Notes: generated by a model from the letters alone, not told the origin. A stretch of DNA of 64,000 bases from Devosia sp. (GCF_028290625.1 NZ_JAQGJM010000024.1:109613-173612); one strand, 5' to 3'. Shown: positions 7,962 through 17,434, numbered from the stretch's first letter. Numbers and translations are program-made.

Positions 7962-8387
7962 TCAGAGAACGACCGGCTCGACGTCGCGAACAATGGCGCC
8001 ATGCTCGAAGGTATTGCCGACAGTGCAGATTGCGTGGGCCTCGGCGATCAACGCCTGCCGCTCTTCATCCGAAAACTCACCCGCGATATCGAACGTAGTG
8101 GCGAAAGACGCCACGCGCGATGGCAGCTCGTGGGCTTTTTCGTGGGTCACCTCGACATCGACTTTAACCAGCCGGTCGAGCAGGCCCAGCTTGCGGGCGG
8201 CGATGCGTACGCTCAGCACCAGACACCCGGCTAGAGCCGCATCCATGAATTCGAGCGGGGTGAACCCTTCATCGGAGGCCAGATTGGCGAGCTTGGCGGC
8301 GGCCCCCGATTTCGCCTGCACGCCGCCATGCCCGGCATGGTCCAGCGTGGCGCCGACTGTGGTGGGACGGGTGACAATATTGGGCAT
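7962..8387 (-). CDS. OsmC/Ohr-family protein
   Basis: A 141-residue OsmC-fold protein. These are cytoplasmic thiol peroxidases that reduce organic hydroperoxides using two cysteines. Both are visible: one in ALAGCLVLS near residue 60 and one in HAICTVGNTF near 121, spaced as in OsmC/YhfA-type proteins. SDEGFTPLEFMDAALAGC matches the family core. It is the first gene of a two-gene unit with the CMD-like gene. The start at 8387 lacks a strong ribosome site, but no better in-frame start precedes the domain. Confidence 0.85.
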   Translation of the reverse strand: MPNIVTRPTTVGATLDHAGHGGVQAKSGAAAKLANLASDEGFTPLEFMDAALAGCLVLSVRIAARKLGLLDRLVKVDVEVTHEKAHELPSRVASFATTFDIAGEFSDEERQALIAEAHAICTVGNTFEHGAIVRDVEPVVL

Positions 8388-8679
8388 GATGGCGGGGCTT
8401 TCGGATAGGGGCGGCAGTATTTTAATAGCTTAGATTGGCGACGTCGCCCACTCGCGCAAGGCGAAGATGCGCACGAACCGATGCAAAGAATGGCTTTATC
8501 AAAAGCGAGGCAGAATCGAGAGATCGATTTTACTGCACCTAAAAAAAATGGAACCGCACCGCAGGGCGTTGAGTAGGCATTCGGCAAGTGACATTGTATC
8601 GATACACCAGACGGCGCCACGCGGTTGCGTCAACCGTGCGCCCCGCTCGACCGAGCGGAACGATCAGGAGTTTTTATAG
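8388..8679. other. intergenic region upstream of the peptide-type ABC operon
   Basis: This holds the divergent promoters of the OsmC and solute-binding genes. It is visibly AT-richer than its surroundings around 8400-8560, with no supported gene. The only distinct element is the palindrome at 8595. A clear AGGAG (8666-8670) precedes the 8680 start. Confidence 0.5.
8595..8606. promoter_or_regulatory. perfect palindrome TGTATCGATACA, candidate operator
   Basis: A 12-bp perfect palindrome lies 74 bp upstream of the first gene of the peptide-type importer. TGTAT-N-ATACA elements are common for GntR and LacI family regulators. No regulator gene is adjacent, so the binding protein is unknown. Confidence 0.4.
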
Positions 8680-10212
8680 ATGAGCAATTCGATTTTCCGC
8701 GGCAGCGTCACGCGCCGCCAGTTTGGGGCGCGCGCCATCGCCGCGACGGCCGCCATGGTCGCCCTGCTCGGCGTCAGCCCGGCCGTGTTGGCCCAGGCCG
8801 CGTTCGACAAGGATGCCGTTATCGAGATCGGTTCGCTCTATGAGCCACAGAACCTCGACAACACCGCCGGCGCCGGCCAGGGCGTCAACGAGGCCTTCAA
8901 CGGCAACGTTTATGAGGCGCTGTTCGCACTGACCGATGCCGGGACCGTCGAAAACTCGCTGGCAAAGGACTACACCGTCAGCGAAGACGGCCTGACCTAC
9001 ACCTTCACGCTCCAGTCGGGCGTGACCTTCCACTCCGGCGATCCGCTGACCTCGGCCGACGTCAAGGCCAGCATTGAGCGCGTCACCGCCGAGGCCTCCA
9101 AGAGCTCGCGCAAGAAGAGCCTCGCGACCATCGCCAAGATCGAAACGCCGGATGACGCTACCGTGGTCATCACGCTGTCGGAAAAGTCGATCTCCCTTCC
9201 CTATAACCTGAGCTATGTGTGGATCGTCAACGATACCGCCACCAGCCTCACCGATAAGGAAGACGGCACCGGCCCCTACACTCTGGCCGATTGGCGCCGC
9301 GGTTCGACCCTGTCGCTCGACCGCAACGACAAATACTGGGGCACCGCGCCGACCAATGCCGGCGTGACCTTCAACTATTTCACCGATGCCACAGCGCTCA
9401 ACAATGCGCTGCTGACCGGCGCCGTCGACATCATCACCTCGGTGCAGAGCCCCGATGCGCTGGCGCAGTTCAAGGATAATGCCGACTTCACCGTCACCAA
9501 CGGCCAGTCGACCACCAAGGAAATCCTGGCCTTCAACGACCGCGTCGCGCCGTTCGACAACGTCAAGGTGCGCAAGGCCATCGCCCGCGCCATCGACGAC
9601 AAGAAGCTGCTCGAATCGATCTGGGGCGAATACGGCACGCTGATCGGCTCGTTCGTACCGCCGACCGACCCGTGGTACACCGATCTGACCGCCGTCGACG
9701 CCTATGACCCGGAAAGCGCCAAGGCGCTGCTGACCGAGGCCGGTTACCCCGATGGCTTCACCTTCAAACTCGATACGCCCGACTACGACCCGCATCCGAT
9801 CGTCGCCGAATTCATCAAGAGCGAGTTGGCCAAGGTTGGCGTAACCGTCGAGATCAACATCATCACGGCTAACGAATGGTACACCAAAGTGTATCAATCG
9901 CTGGACTTTGCGGCGACGCTTCAGGAGCACGTGAACCACCGCGATATCGTGTTCTACGGCAACCCGGATTTCTATTGGGGCTATAACAATCCCAAGGTGA
10001 TCGAGCTGATCAAGCAGTCCGAAGCGAGTGCCACGGTGGACGAACAGACCGCCAAGTTGCTCGAAGCCAACAAACTTATTGCCGAAGACGCGGCATCGGA
10101 TTGGCTATATCTCTATCCCCAGATCGTGGTATCGGCTGCCTCGGTAACCGGCTATCCGGTCAACGGGTTGAACTCTCAGTTCTTCGCCTACGACATTCAA
10201 AAGGCGGAATAA
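8680..10212 (+). CDS. ABC transporter substrate-binding protein, family 5 (DppA/OppA type)
   Basis: A 510-residue periplasmic receptor of the large family 5. The N-terminus has a twin-arginine-like motif (TRRQF near residues 11-15), a hydrophobic core and an AQA cleavage region near 39-42, so Tat export is likely. Mature-protein landmarks are YEALFALTDAG, LAKDYTVSEDGLTYTF and FHSGDPLTSADV, standard for Dpp/Opp/Nik proteins. It delivers peptides, opines, nickel chelates or glycosides to the two permeases encoded next; the exact ligand is not determinable. AGGAG precedes the ATG by about 9 nt. Confidence 0.94.
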   Translation: MSNSIFRGSVTRRQFGARAIAATAAMVALLGVSPAVLAQAAFDKDAVIEIGSLYEPQNLDNTAGAGQGVNEAFNGNVYEALFALTDAGTVENSLAKDYTVSEDGLTYTFTLQSGVTFHSGDPLTSADVKASIERVTAEASKSSRKKSLATIAKIETPDDATVVITLSEKSISLPYNLSYVWIVNDTATSLTDKEDGTGPYTLADWRRGSTLSLDRNDKYWGTAPTNAGVTFNYFTDATALNNALLTGAVDIITSVQSPDALAQFKDNADFTVTNGQSTTKEILAFNDRVAPFDNVKVRKAIARAIDDKKLLESIWGEYGTLIGSFVPPTDPWYTDLTAVDAYDPESAKALLTEAGYPDGFTFKLDTPDYDPHPIVAEFIKSELAKVGVTVEINIITANEWYTKVYQSLDFAATLQEHVNHRDIVFYGNPDFYWGYNNPKVIELIKQSEASATVDEQTAKLLEANKLIAEDAASDWLYLYPQIVVSAASVTGYPVNGLNSQFFAYDIQKAE

Positions 10213-10242
10213 TTCCGCGCGAGCCGGCGAAAGGGGCTGCCT

Positions 10243-11205
10243 ATTCTCAGCTATATCCTGCGCCGGCTCGCCATTCTCATTCTCTCGCTGCTGCTCGCCT
10301 CGGTGGTGCTGTTCGCGCTGTTGCGCCTGCTGCCGGGCGATCCGGCAAATGCCCTGCTGGGCGTTGGCGCCACCGCCGAGCAAATCGCCGCGGCAAAAGC
10401 CCAAGTCGGCTCGGACCTGCCGCTGGCTGAACAATTCGTGCGCTTCGTCTCCAGCCTCGCCCGCTTCGATCTGGGCACCTCATTCGTCAGCCAGGCGCCG
10501 GTGGGCGCGGAAATTCCTAACCGGTTGACGGTGACGATTCCCGTCACGCTGCTGTCGTTCGCGCTGGCCATCGTCCTCGCCGTGCCGCTAGGCATCGTCG
10601 CCGCGGTCAAGGCCGATCGCTGGTATGGCGGTGTGATTTCGGTGGTATCGCAGCTCGGCATCGCCATTCCGGTGTTCTGGGTGGGCATCTTGCTGGTCAC
10701 GGCTTTTGCCATCAATATTCGGCTATTTCCCTCGGGCGGATTTCCCCGCCACGGCTGGGCGGAGCCGCTGGAGGCGCTGCGTAACCTGGCGCTGCCCGTG
10801 CTGACTATTGCGGTGGTGATGGCCTCTTCGCTGCTGCGCTATGTGCGTTCCGCGACGCAGGATGTGCTGGGCAGCGATTACCTGCGTACCGCGCGAGCGC
10901 TCGGCTCCGGATTTACGGAGGCGCTGCTGCGCCATGGCGTGCGCAATGGCGTGGTGCCGATCATTTCCATTATCGGGATCGAGCTGGCCTCGACCTTTTT
11001 GGGCGCCGTGGTGGTGGAGAGGGTGTTCGCCCTGCCCGGCCTTGGCTCCATGCTGCTGCTGGGGATTTCGCAACGCGACTATCCCAACGTGCAGGGCGTG
11101 CTGTTCGTCTCGACGCTGCTGGTGCTGCTGATCGGGTTTATCGCCGACCTGGTGCAGCGCCTGGTCGATCCGCGCCTGCGGGATCGCATGGTGGGATCGC
11201 CATGA
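10243..11205 (+). CDS. ABC transporter permease (DppB/GsiC type) with an apparent ATT start
   Basis: A 320-residue inner-membrane permease with about six helices: an N-terminal ILRRLAILILSL helix, RLLPGDPANALLG, and the EAA loop near GSDYLRTARALGSGFTEALLRHGVRNG. It pairs with the following permease. The reading frame continues upstream of the first GTG (10303) to the stop of the receptor gene with no ATG, GTG or TTG at the expected place. Homologues begin MLSYILRRL, which matches ATT at 10243, preceded by AAAGGGG. The alternatives are CTG at 10237 or a truncated start at 10303, which would remove the first membrane helix. Confidence 0.85.
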   Translation: MLSYILRRLAILILSLLLASVVLFALLRLLPGDPANALLGVGATAEQIAAAKAQVGSDLPLAEQFVRFVSSLARFDLGTSFVSQAPVGAEIPNRLTVTIPVTLLSFALAIVLAVPLGIVAAVKADRWYGGVISVVSQLGIAIPVFWVGILLVTAFAINIRLFPSGGFPRHGWAEPLEALRNLALPVLTIAVVMASSLLRYVRSATQDVLGSDYLRTARALGSGFTEALLRHGVRNGVVPIISIIGIELASTFLGAVVVERVFALPGLGSMLLLGISQRDYPNVQGVLFVSTLLVLLIGFIADLVQRLVDPRLRDRMVGSP

Positions 11206-12050
11206 GCGCAGTGGCTGCACTACCGACGCGGAAATCGCGGCGCTCGTGGCTCTTCGCCCTCGGGTTGACCCTGGTGGGGATCAATGTGGCCGTGGCGCTG
11301 CTGACGCTGGTCTGGCTGCCCTATGATCCGTCCAGCACGGCGGGCGGGCGGCTGGAAACGCCATCGCTATTGCATTGGGCTGGCACGGACCGGTTGGGCC
11401 GCGATCTGTTTACGCAGATCATGATCGGTTCGCGCATCGCCCTGATGGTGGGTGCCGGCGCGGTCGCCATCGGGGCGGCCATCGGGGTCACGCTGGGCGT
11501 GCTATCGGCCTTCGCCACGCGGCTGCTCGACGACACCTTTGCCGCGGCATTCGACATTCTGATCGCCTTTCCCACCCTGCTGCTGGCCATGCTGGTGGTG
11601 GCGGCCAGCGATACGGCGAGCCTGTGGACGGCGATCCTGGCGCTAGGTATCGCCATTTCGGCCATCGTGGCGCGGTTGACGCGCATCCTCGCCAAACGGG
11701 TCATCGGCATGGACTACATCACCGCTGCCCGCACCTCGGGCACGTCATGGCCGCAAATCGTGGTCAAGCATGTGCTGCCCAATATCTGGCCGACGCTGCT
11801 GGTCAATTTCGCGCTGCAGTTCGGCATCGCCGTCACCGCCGAGGCCTCGCTGTCCTATCTGGGCCTGGGCGCGCCGCCGCCTAATGCCTCATGGGGGCGC
11901 CTGCTGCAGGAAGCGCAGGGCACGGTCTATACCGCGCCCTTCGGCGCCATCGCGCCGGGGCTGGCCCTGCTGATCCTGGTCATCGGCATCAACCTGTCGG
12001 CCGACGGATTGCGTGACATCGGCGACCCGACACGGCGAGGCTCGCGATGA
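11202..12050 (+). CDS. ABC transporter permease (DppC/GsiD type)
   Basis: A 282-residue second permease. There is a membrane helix at about residues 14-36, then LLHWAGTDRLGRDLFTQIMIGSRIAL, the conserved GTDxxGRD entry to the DppC domain, and an EAA loop around GMDYITAARTSGTSWPQIVVKHVLPN. The start codon overlaps the previous stop (ATGA), so the pair is coupled. Together with the preceding permease it forms the channel. Confidence 0.94.
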   Translation: MSAVAALPTRKSRRSWLFALGLTLVGINVAVALLTLVWLPYDPSSTAGGRLETPSLLHWAGTDRLGRDLFTQIMIGSRIALMVGAGAVAIGAAIGVTLGVLSAFATRLLDDTFAAAFDILIAFPTLLLAMLVVAASDTASLWTAILALGIAISAIVARLTRILAKRVIGMDYITAARTSGTSWPQIVVKHVLPNIWPTLLVNFALQFGIAVTAEASLSYLGLGAPPPNASWGRLLQEAQGTVYTAPFGAIAPGLALLILVIGINLSADGLRDIGDPTRRGSR

Positions 12051-12847
12051 GCCTGTTGTCGGTCAAAGGACTAAAGATTTCCGCGGCGGAACGGCCGCTG
12101 GTGTCCGACCTGTCGTTCACGGTCGCTGTGGGCGAGCGGGTGGGGCTGATCGGCGAGTCGGGGTCCGGTAAGTCACTGACGGCGATGGCGATCATCGGGC
12201 TGTTGCCGCGCAATATCGTGGCCAGCGGCTCGATCACTCTGGATGGGCAGCAGGTTATCGGCGCATCCGAACGCAATCTCGGGCAATTGCGTGGCAGCGC
12301 TACGGCGGTGATTTTCCAGGAGCCACTGACGGCGCTGGATCCGCTGATGCGGCTCGGTCGCCAGATCGAGGAGCCGCTGCGGCGGCGCTATCGGCGCGAG
12401 GGGCTCGACCCGAAAGCCATCAAACACGAAGTGCTCGAACTGATGGAGCGCGTCGCCCTGCCCCAGCCGGAGCGCATTGCCGCCGCCTATCCCTACGAAG
12501 TTTCGGGCGGACAACGGCAGCGGGTAGCGATCGCCATGGCACTGGCGTGCCAGCCAAAGCTACTGATCGCCGACGAGCCAACCACGGCGCTGGATGTGAC
12601 GACGCAGGCGGAAATCCTGAAGCTGCTCGACAGCCTGGTGCGCGACCTCGGAATGGCGCTGCTGTTCATCAGCCACGACCTGCCGGTGGTCGCCAACGTG
12701 GTCGATCGGCTGACGGTTTTGCGCAACGGCGTGGCCGTGGAGCAAGGCGCGGTGCGCGACGTGCTCGGCGTGCCGAAGAACCCCTACACGAAGACCCTAG
12801 TCGAGGCTGCGCGCGCCTTCGATCAAGCGCTGGGCCGCACGCCATGA
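12047..12847 (+). CDS. ABC transporter ATP-binding protein (DppD type)
   Basis: A 266-residue ATPase. Walker A GESGSGKS is at residues 36-43, the Q-loop is in [12 protein letters not shown] near 89-100, the signature VSGGQRQR is at 152-159 and Walker [13 protein letters not shown] is at 172-183, followed by the H-loop in FISHDLPVV. The C-terminal [11 protein letters not shown] element is the usual oligopeptide-transporter tail, truncated compared with full DppD proteins. It energises import in the cytoplasm as a heterodimer with the next gene product, and overlaps both neighbouring genes by ATGA. Confidence 0.94.
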   Translation: MSLLSVKGLKISAAERPLVSDLSFTVAVGERVGLIGESGSGKSLTAMAIIGLLPRNIVASGSITLDGQQVIGASERNLGQLRGSATAVIFQEPLTALDPLMRLGRQIEEPLRRRYRREGLDPKAIKHEVLELMERVALPQPERIAAAYPYEVSGGQRQRVAIAMALACQPKLLIADEPTTALDVTTQAEILKLLDSLVRDLGMALLFISHDLPVVANVVDRLTVLRNGVAVEQGAVRDVLGVPKNPYTKTLVEAARAFDQALGRTP

Positions 12848-13587
12848 TCCTGTCCGTCGACCATGTCAGCTTCGGCTATGCCCGCGACCGGCAGGTGCTG
12901 GACGATGTCAGCCTCGTGGTCAAGCGCGGCCGGAATCTCGGCATCGTCGGTGAATCGGGCTCCGGCAAGACCACACTGCTGCGGCTGCTGCTGGGGCTCA
13001 ATCGACCGACCAAGGGGACTATTCGCTTTGGCGAGCAGATGCTGGACGCCGGCAATCGCGGCTTCATGCGCGCGTATCGCCGCTCCGTGCAGGCGGTGTT
13101 CCAGGACCCCTATTCCTCGCTCGACCCACGCCAGAACGTCTTCGGCATCATTGCTGAACCGCTGCAATCGCTGAATATCGCGGTGCCGCATCGCGAGGCG
13201 GTCGAGGCAGCGCTGGTGTCCGTTGGATTGCCTGCGGATGCCATGAACCGCTATCCGCATGAATTCTCCGGCGGGCAGCGGCAGCGCATCGCAATCGCCC
13301 GCGCCATCGTTTCGCGCCCCGAACTCATACTCGCCGACGAAGCCGTCAGTGCCCTCGACCTCTCGACACGCATCCGCATCGTGGATTTGCTGAAGACGCT
13401 TGGACGGAAAATGACACTGGTGCTGGTCTCGCACGACCTCGGCGTCGTCGCCTCGCTGTGCGAGGACATCGTGATCCTGGAGCGCGGCCGCATTGTCGAA
13501 AACGGCAAGACGCGCCAGATACTCGACCACCCGCAACATCCCTATACGCGTAAATTGATCGACAGCGCTCCGCGCATGCCGGCCTGA
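12844..13587 (+). CDS. ABC transporter ATP-binding protein (DppF type)
   Basis: A 247-residue ATPase partnering the previous gene. Walker A GESGSGKT is at 36-43, the Q-loop is in VFQDPYSSLDPR, then the signature FSGGQRQR, Walker B LILADEAVSALD and the H-loop in VLVSHDLGV. The C-terminal PQHPYTRKLIDSAP is typical of DppF/OppF. Walker B has Ala after the catalytic Glu (EAVSALD), a usual variation in this subfamily. The ATG at 12844 overlaps the previous stop; a longer in-frame extension inside the upstream gene is spurious. Confidence 0.94.
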   Translation: MILSVDHVSFGYARDRQVLDDVSLVVKRGRNLGIVGESGSGKTTLLRLLLGLNRPTKGTIRFGEQMLDAGNRGFMRAYRRSVQAVFQDPYSSLDPRQNVFGIIAEPLQSLNIAVPHREAVEAALVSVGLPADAMNRYPHEFSGGQRQRIAIARAIVSRPELILADEAVSALDLSTRIRIVDLLKTLGRKMTLVLVSHDLGVVASLCEDIVILERGRIVENGKTRQILDHPQHPYTRKLIDSAPRMPA

Positions 13588-13602
13588 ACTTTGGTGGATC
13601 CT

Positions 13603-14394
13603 ATGGCTTCTGATTACGACGCGACGATCAAGGACTGGCAGGCGCAGCGCATTGCCCATCTCACCGCCGAAGATGGCTGGCTCAACGTCATTGGCCGGTT
13701 CTGGCTGGAAGACGGCACCGCCAGTGTCGGTTCAGACGAAAGCAATGACATCATACTGTCCGCCGGCCCCGCCCACCTTGGCAGCATTACGCAGGACCAA
13801 AACGGCGTGACGTTCCAGCCAGCAGAAGCTGGCGCGGCGCCCATCGTGCTCAAGATCGATCCCGTCAATCCGCCCCGCTTCGCCCTCGGCTCGCTGCGGC
13901 TGGAAGTGACGACGATGGACGGCCGTAACGCCTTGCGGGTGCGCGACATCGATGCGCCGGAACGCGTGAACTTTCCCGGCCTGCCCTATTTCCCGATCGA
14001 CCCGAACTGGCGAAAGATCGCCGACTGGGTGAAGCTGGACCGGCCTATAGAGATGGATGTCGACACGGTCCTCGGCATTCCCACGACGGTGACGATAACC
14101 CGCAAGGCCGTCTTCACCCATGACGGCGTCACCTACGAATTGCTGCCCACCCATGGCACTGCCGCCAAGCCGCAATTCGTGCTGCGCGACCTCACCTCCA
14201 AGACCGAGACCTATGGCGCGTCGCGGTTCCTCTACGGGGAAGAGCTGACCGACGACACCATCATTCTCGACTTCAACAAGGCGTTCAATCCGCCCTGCGC
14301 CTTCACGGTCCACGCGGTGTGCCCGCTGCCGCCGCCGGAAAACATCCTGCCCATCCGCATCGAAGCGGGAGAACAGCGACCGAAGGGACATTGA
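13603..14394 (+). CDS. DUF1684 family protein
   Basis: A 263-residue cytoplasmic protein of DUF1684. Family hallmarks: LTAEDGWLNVIGRFWLEDG near residues 18-36, GSDESNDIIL, then the C-terminal LDFNKAFNPPCAFTVHAVCPLPPPEN with its two Cys. No signal peptide is seen. The biochemical function is unknown; the N-terminal part can recall FHA-like folds. It follows the ATPase by 15 bp and is probably in the same operon, an association that suggests a role tied to the imported compound. The ATG at 13603 follows GGTGGAT; a TTG at 13591 is less likely. Confidence 0.88.
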   Translation: MASDYDATIKDWQAQRIAHLTAEDGWLNVIGRFWLEDGTASVGSDESNDIILSAGPAHLGSITQDQNGVTFQPAEAGAAPIVLKIDPVNPPRFALGSLRLEVTTMDGRNALRVRDIDAPERVNFPGLPYFPIDPNWRKIADWVKLDRPIEMDVDTVLGIPTTVTITRKAVFTHDGVTYELLPTHGTAAKPQFVLRDLTSKTETYGASRFLYGEELTDDTIILDFNKAFNPPCAFTVHAVCPLPPPENILPIRIEAGEQRPKGH

Positions 14395-14529
14395 GCCGCC
14401 GCGTTATTGCGGCGCGGTGCAAAGCCCGGCCATTGTCATCGAACCGTCAACCGCAGCCGCTAGGGCTCCCGCCAACGGTCGGCCCGCCTCGGGTCGGCAT
14501 CGACTGCAACGGCAGATCAGGAGCTCTCC

Positions 14530-15504
14530 ATGCGCCACCTCATCCTTGCGGGCCTCATGCTCGCCACCGCGTTCACCCCGGCCCTCGCTGCCGATGACAC
14601 GCTGGTGCTCTATACCAGCCAGCCCAATACCGATGCGCAGGCCACGGCCGACGCGTTCATGGCCGCCAATCCGGGCATCAAGGTGGAGTGGGTGCGCGAC
14701 GGCACCCCGCTGATCATGGCCAAGCTGCGCACCGAAATCGAAGCCGGCGCGCCGCAGCCCGATGTGCTGCTGATCTCGGACATGGTCACCATGGAAGGCC
14801 TCAAGCAGGAAGGCCTGCTGCAGGCCTATCCCGAAGCCAATGTGGCGGGCTTCGAGCCGGGCCTGATGGACAAGGACTTCAGCTATTTCTCGACCAAGCT
14901 GATCACCACCGGCATCATCTACAACACGGCGGCGCCAATGGTGCCGACCAGCTGGCTGGACCTAACCAAGCCGGAAGCCAAGGACCAGATCGCCATGCCC
15001 AGCCCGCTGACTTCGGGCGCGGCGATGATCCATGCGGTGACGCTGACCGGTAATCTCGACGGCGGTTGGGACTTTTACACGGCGCTGGCGGCTAATGGCG
15101 CTCTCGCCTCGGGCGGCAATGGCGATGTGCTGAAGGCGGTTGCCGGTGGCGACAAGCTCTATGGCATGATCGTCGACTACCTGCCGATCCGCGAAGCCGC
15201 CAAGGGTGCGCCGGTTGGTTTCGTGTTTCCCACCGAAGGCGTTTCGGCGGTGACCGAGCCGGTGGCGATTCTCAAGTCGGCCAAGCATCCCGATGCGGCC
15301 AAGCTGTTCATCGATTTCCTGCTGTCGGAAAAAGGCCAGCAGCTCGCCTCGTCCATGGGCTACATCCCTGCCAGCGCCAGCGTGGCCCTGCCCGCCGGCT
15401 ATCCAGATCGCGCTTCGATCCACGTGCTCGGTTATGACGCGGCCAAGGCTCTTGCCGACGACGCGGCGAACAAGGAAAAGTTCACCGAAATCTTCGGCCA
15501 GTAA
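14530..15504 (+). CDS. iron(III)/AfuA-type ABC transporter substrate-binding protein
   Basis: A 324-residue periplasmic binding protein of family 1. The signal peptide ends near ALA-ADD (residues 20-23), followed by LVLYTSQPNTDAQATADAFMAANPGIKVEWVRDGT, the usual opening of FbpA/AfuA/PhnS-like proteins. The mature domain includes PDVLLISDMVTMEGLKQEGLL and an FVFPTEGVSAVTEPVAILK hinge. The ligand may be ferric iron, a phosphonate such as 2-aminoethylphosphonate, or a related small anion; sequence alone does not decide. AGGAG precedes the ATG by 7 nt. It forms a transporter with the next gene and the convergent ATPase. Confidence 0.9.
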   Translation: MRHLILAGLMLATAFTPALAADDTLVLYTSQPNTDAQATADAFMAANPGIKVEWVRDGTPLIMAKLRTEIEAGAPQPDVLLISDMVTMEGLKQEGLLQAYPEANVAGFEPGLMDKDFSYFSTKLITTGIIYNTAAPMVPTSWLDLTKPEAKDQIAMPSPLTSGAAMIHAVTLTGNLDGGWDFYTALAANGALASGGNGDVLKAVAGGDKLYGMIVDYLPIREAAKGAPVGFVFPTEGVSAVTEPVAILKSAKHPDAAKLFIDFLLSEKGQQLASSMGYIPASASVALPAGYPDRASIHVLGYDAAKALADDAANKEKFTEIFGQ

Positions 15505-15518
15505 TCTTCAAAGTCAGC

Positions 15519-17270
15519 GTGACCGAAACACGGCTAAACAGTTCCAGCGACACGGACATTCGCCTCTCCCTCTCGGGCAGGATGGGTGTGTCGCTTGGTC
15601 GGATGACCGGCACTGCATTGCCCGTCATTTTCGTTTTTGTCGTGATTGGGGTGCTGTGCCTGCTGCCGATGGCGCGACTGGTTTGGGCGGCGCTGGCGCC
15701 GGGCGGGGTGCTGGATTTATCGATTTTTCTGGAGCGAGCTGCCAAGGCGGCGACGCTGAGGGCCACGCTCAATACGGTAGATACGGCGTTTTTCGGGGCC
15801 GTGCTGGCGCTGCTGATCGGGGTGCCGTTTGCGCTGCTGGTGTCGATGAGCGACATGGCTGGGCGCAAGCTTGCTGGATTTCTTCTTTTGCTGCCGCTGA
15901 TGGTCGCGCCGCAGGTGACGGCACTGTCGTGGATGCACCTGCTGGGGCCGTCGAGCGCTCTTTTGGGAGCGTTCGGATTGGCGCCTCCACCCGGCTCTAG
16001 CAATCCGCTGCTTGGACGCGGCGGCATCATCGCGCTCTACGGGTTTCAGCATGCGCCGATCGTGTTCATCACCGTGCGGGCGGGGCTGGCGGGAATTCCG
16101 CGCGACTATGTCGAGGCCGCAAGAGCGTCGGGCGTTCGGCCGCTGCGGGTCTTACTCGATGTGGTGCTGCCGCTCGTACGGCCTTATCTGGCGGCGGGGG
16201 CGGCGCTGGCTTTTGTGGCCGGCATCGGCAATTTCGGCATTCCGGCACTGCTGGGCATGCCGGTCAATTACCTGACGCTGACGACGCTGATCTACCAGCA
16301 GCTTTCGAGCTACGGCTCCGGGGTGTTGCCGCAGGTGGCGTCGCTGTCGATCCTGATCGGGGTGCTGGCGCTACTTGGGGTTGGGTTGCAGGGTTTTGCC
16401 TTGCGCGGACGTGGGCATCGTTTCACGGCGGGGACGTCGGCGCGGTTCAGCCTCCGCGGATGGCGCCTGCCCGTGTCGGTCCTGGCGTTTATCGTGCTGC
16501 TGGTAATGATCGCGCTGCCGATCCTGGCGCTGGTCGGCACGTCGTTGATCCCGTCCTATGGCGTGCCGTTGACTTGGGCGACGCTGACTTTCGACAATTA
16601 TGCCGAGGTGCTGACGCGACAGGCGTCGACGATCCGGGCATTCGTCAATTCCACAAGCCTCGCCGGTGCGGCGGCAGTGATCCTGGCGCTGGGTGCGGTG
16701 CCGCTGGCTATTGCGCTGACGCATCTGTCGCGACGGGGGCAACGGCTGGCGCATGGGCTGGTTGATTTGCCCTATGCGCTGCCGGGGATCGTGTTGTCCA
16801 GCGCCTGTATCCTGTTGTTCCTCAAGCCGCTGCCGTTGATCGGCAGCCTATATGGCACCGCCTGGATAATCCTGATCGCTTATCTGATGCGGTTCCTGGC
16901 GCTGGCGCTCAAGCCCGTCACCACCGCTATCGGGCAGATGTCGCATGATCTGTTGGAAGCGGCAGCGTCGTCGGGCGCCGGGCCGCTGCGGAGGCTGTTG
17001 ACCATCACGACGCCGTTGGCGGCGCCGGCCGCAGTCGCGGGAGCGCTGCTGGTGTTCATGACGGCGTTCAATGAATTGACAGTTTCGGCGCTGCTGTGGT
17101 CGGGCGGGCACGAGACGCTGGGAGTGATCCTGTTCAGCCTCGAGGAGGCGGGCCTAGCCACCCACGCGGCGGCGGTCGCGGTGACCACCATCGTAGCGGT
17201 TGTCGTCTTGCTGCTGGCGGTGGACCGGCTGGGGCACAAACTGCCGGCAGGCGTTTTGCCCTGGCGTTGA
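15519..17270 (+). CDS. iron-type ABC transporter permease (fused two-domain FbpB/AfuB type)
   Basis: A 583-residue inner-membrane protein with about twelve helices in two homologous halves. Each half carries an EAA loop: PRDYVEAARASGVRPLRVLLDVVLP in the first and SHDLLEAAASSGAGPLRRLLTITTP in the second. Such fused permeases occur in FbpABC/AfuABC and phosphonate-type systems. The GTG at 15519 follows the receptor stop by 14 bp but has no strong ribosome site; ATG 15582 is an alternative. Its end faces the convergent ATPase, with a repeat between. Confidence 0.9.
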   Translation: MTETRLNSSSDTDIRLSLSGRMGVSLGRMTGTALPVIFVFVVIGVLCLLPMARLVWAALAPGGVLDLSIFLERAAKAATLRATLNTVDTAFFGAVLALLIGVPFALLVSMSDMAGRKLAGFLLLLPLMVAPQVTALSWMHLLGPSSALLGAFGLAPPPGSSNPLLGRGGIIALYGFQHAPIVFITVRAGLAGIPRDYVEAARASGVRPLRVLLDVVLPLVRPYLAAGAALAFVAGIGNFGIPALLGMPVNYLTLTTLIYQQLSSYGSGVLPQVASLSILIGVLALLGVGLQGFALRGRGHRFTAGTSARFSLRGWRLPVSVLAFIVLLVMIALPILALVGTSLIPSYGVPLTWATLTFDNYAEVLTRQASTIRAFVNSTSLAGAAAVILALGAVPLAIALTHLSRRGQRLAHGLVDLPYALPGIVLSSACILLFLKPLPLIGSLYGTAWIILIAYLMRFLALALKPVTTAIGQMSHDLLEAAASSGAGPLRRLLTITTPLAAPAAVAGALLVFMTAFNELTVSALLWSGGHETLGVILFSLEEAGLATHAAAVAVTTIVAVVVLLLAVDRLGHKLPAGVLPWR

Positions 17271-17303
17271 GGGGCTGAGTGATATTCGAGCTTACCACTC
17301 CTT

Positions 17304-17384
17304 CCTTCCCGCGGACTTGATCCGCGGGCCGTTCGCCGCTTGTGCCGGATTGAGAGCGGCCCGCGGGTCAAGCCCGCGGGAAGG
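17304..17384. repeat. intergenic palindromic repeat, family A copy 1
   Basis: An 81-bp inverted repeat with outer arms CCTTCCCGCGGACTTGATCC and its complement, and inner CCGCGGGCC arms around a short variable loop. It lies between convergent genes (permease and ATPase). Five other copies are in this window (27232, 37686, 41842, 42411, 52618). Transcripts from either side could fold into a long stem. Confidence 0.85.
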
Positions 17385-17434
17385 ACGGTGGGTGGGGATG
17401 GATCAGGTACAATAGATCGAGCGTACTCTTGGCG

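Noticed and set aside
15519..17270. Frameshifted fusion of two permease genes
   Set aside because: Two-domain fused permeases of about 580 residues are normal in iron-type importers, and the frame is continuous.
17304..17384. CRISPR array from the repeated CCCGCGGG units
   Set aside because: Copies are single, widely spaced inverted repeats without regular spacers or cas genes.
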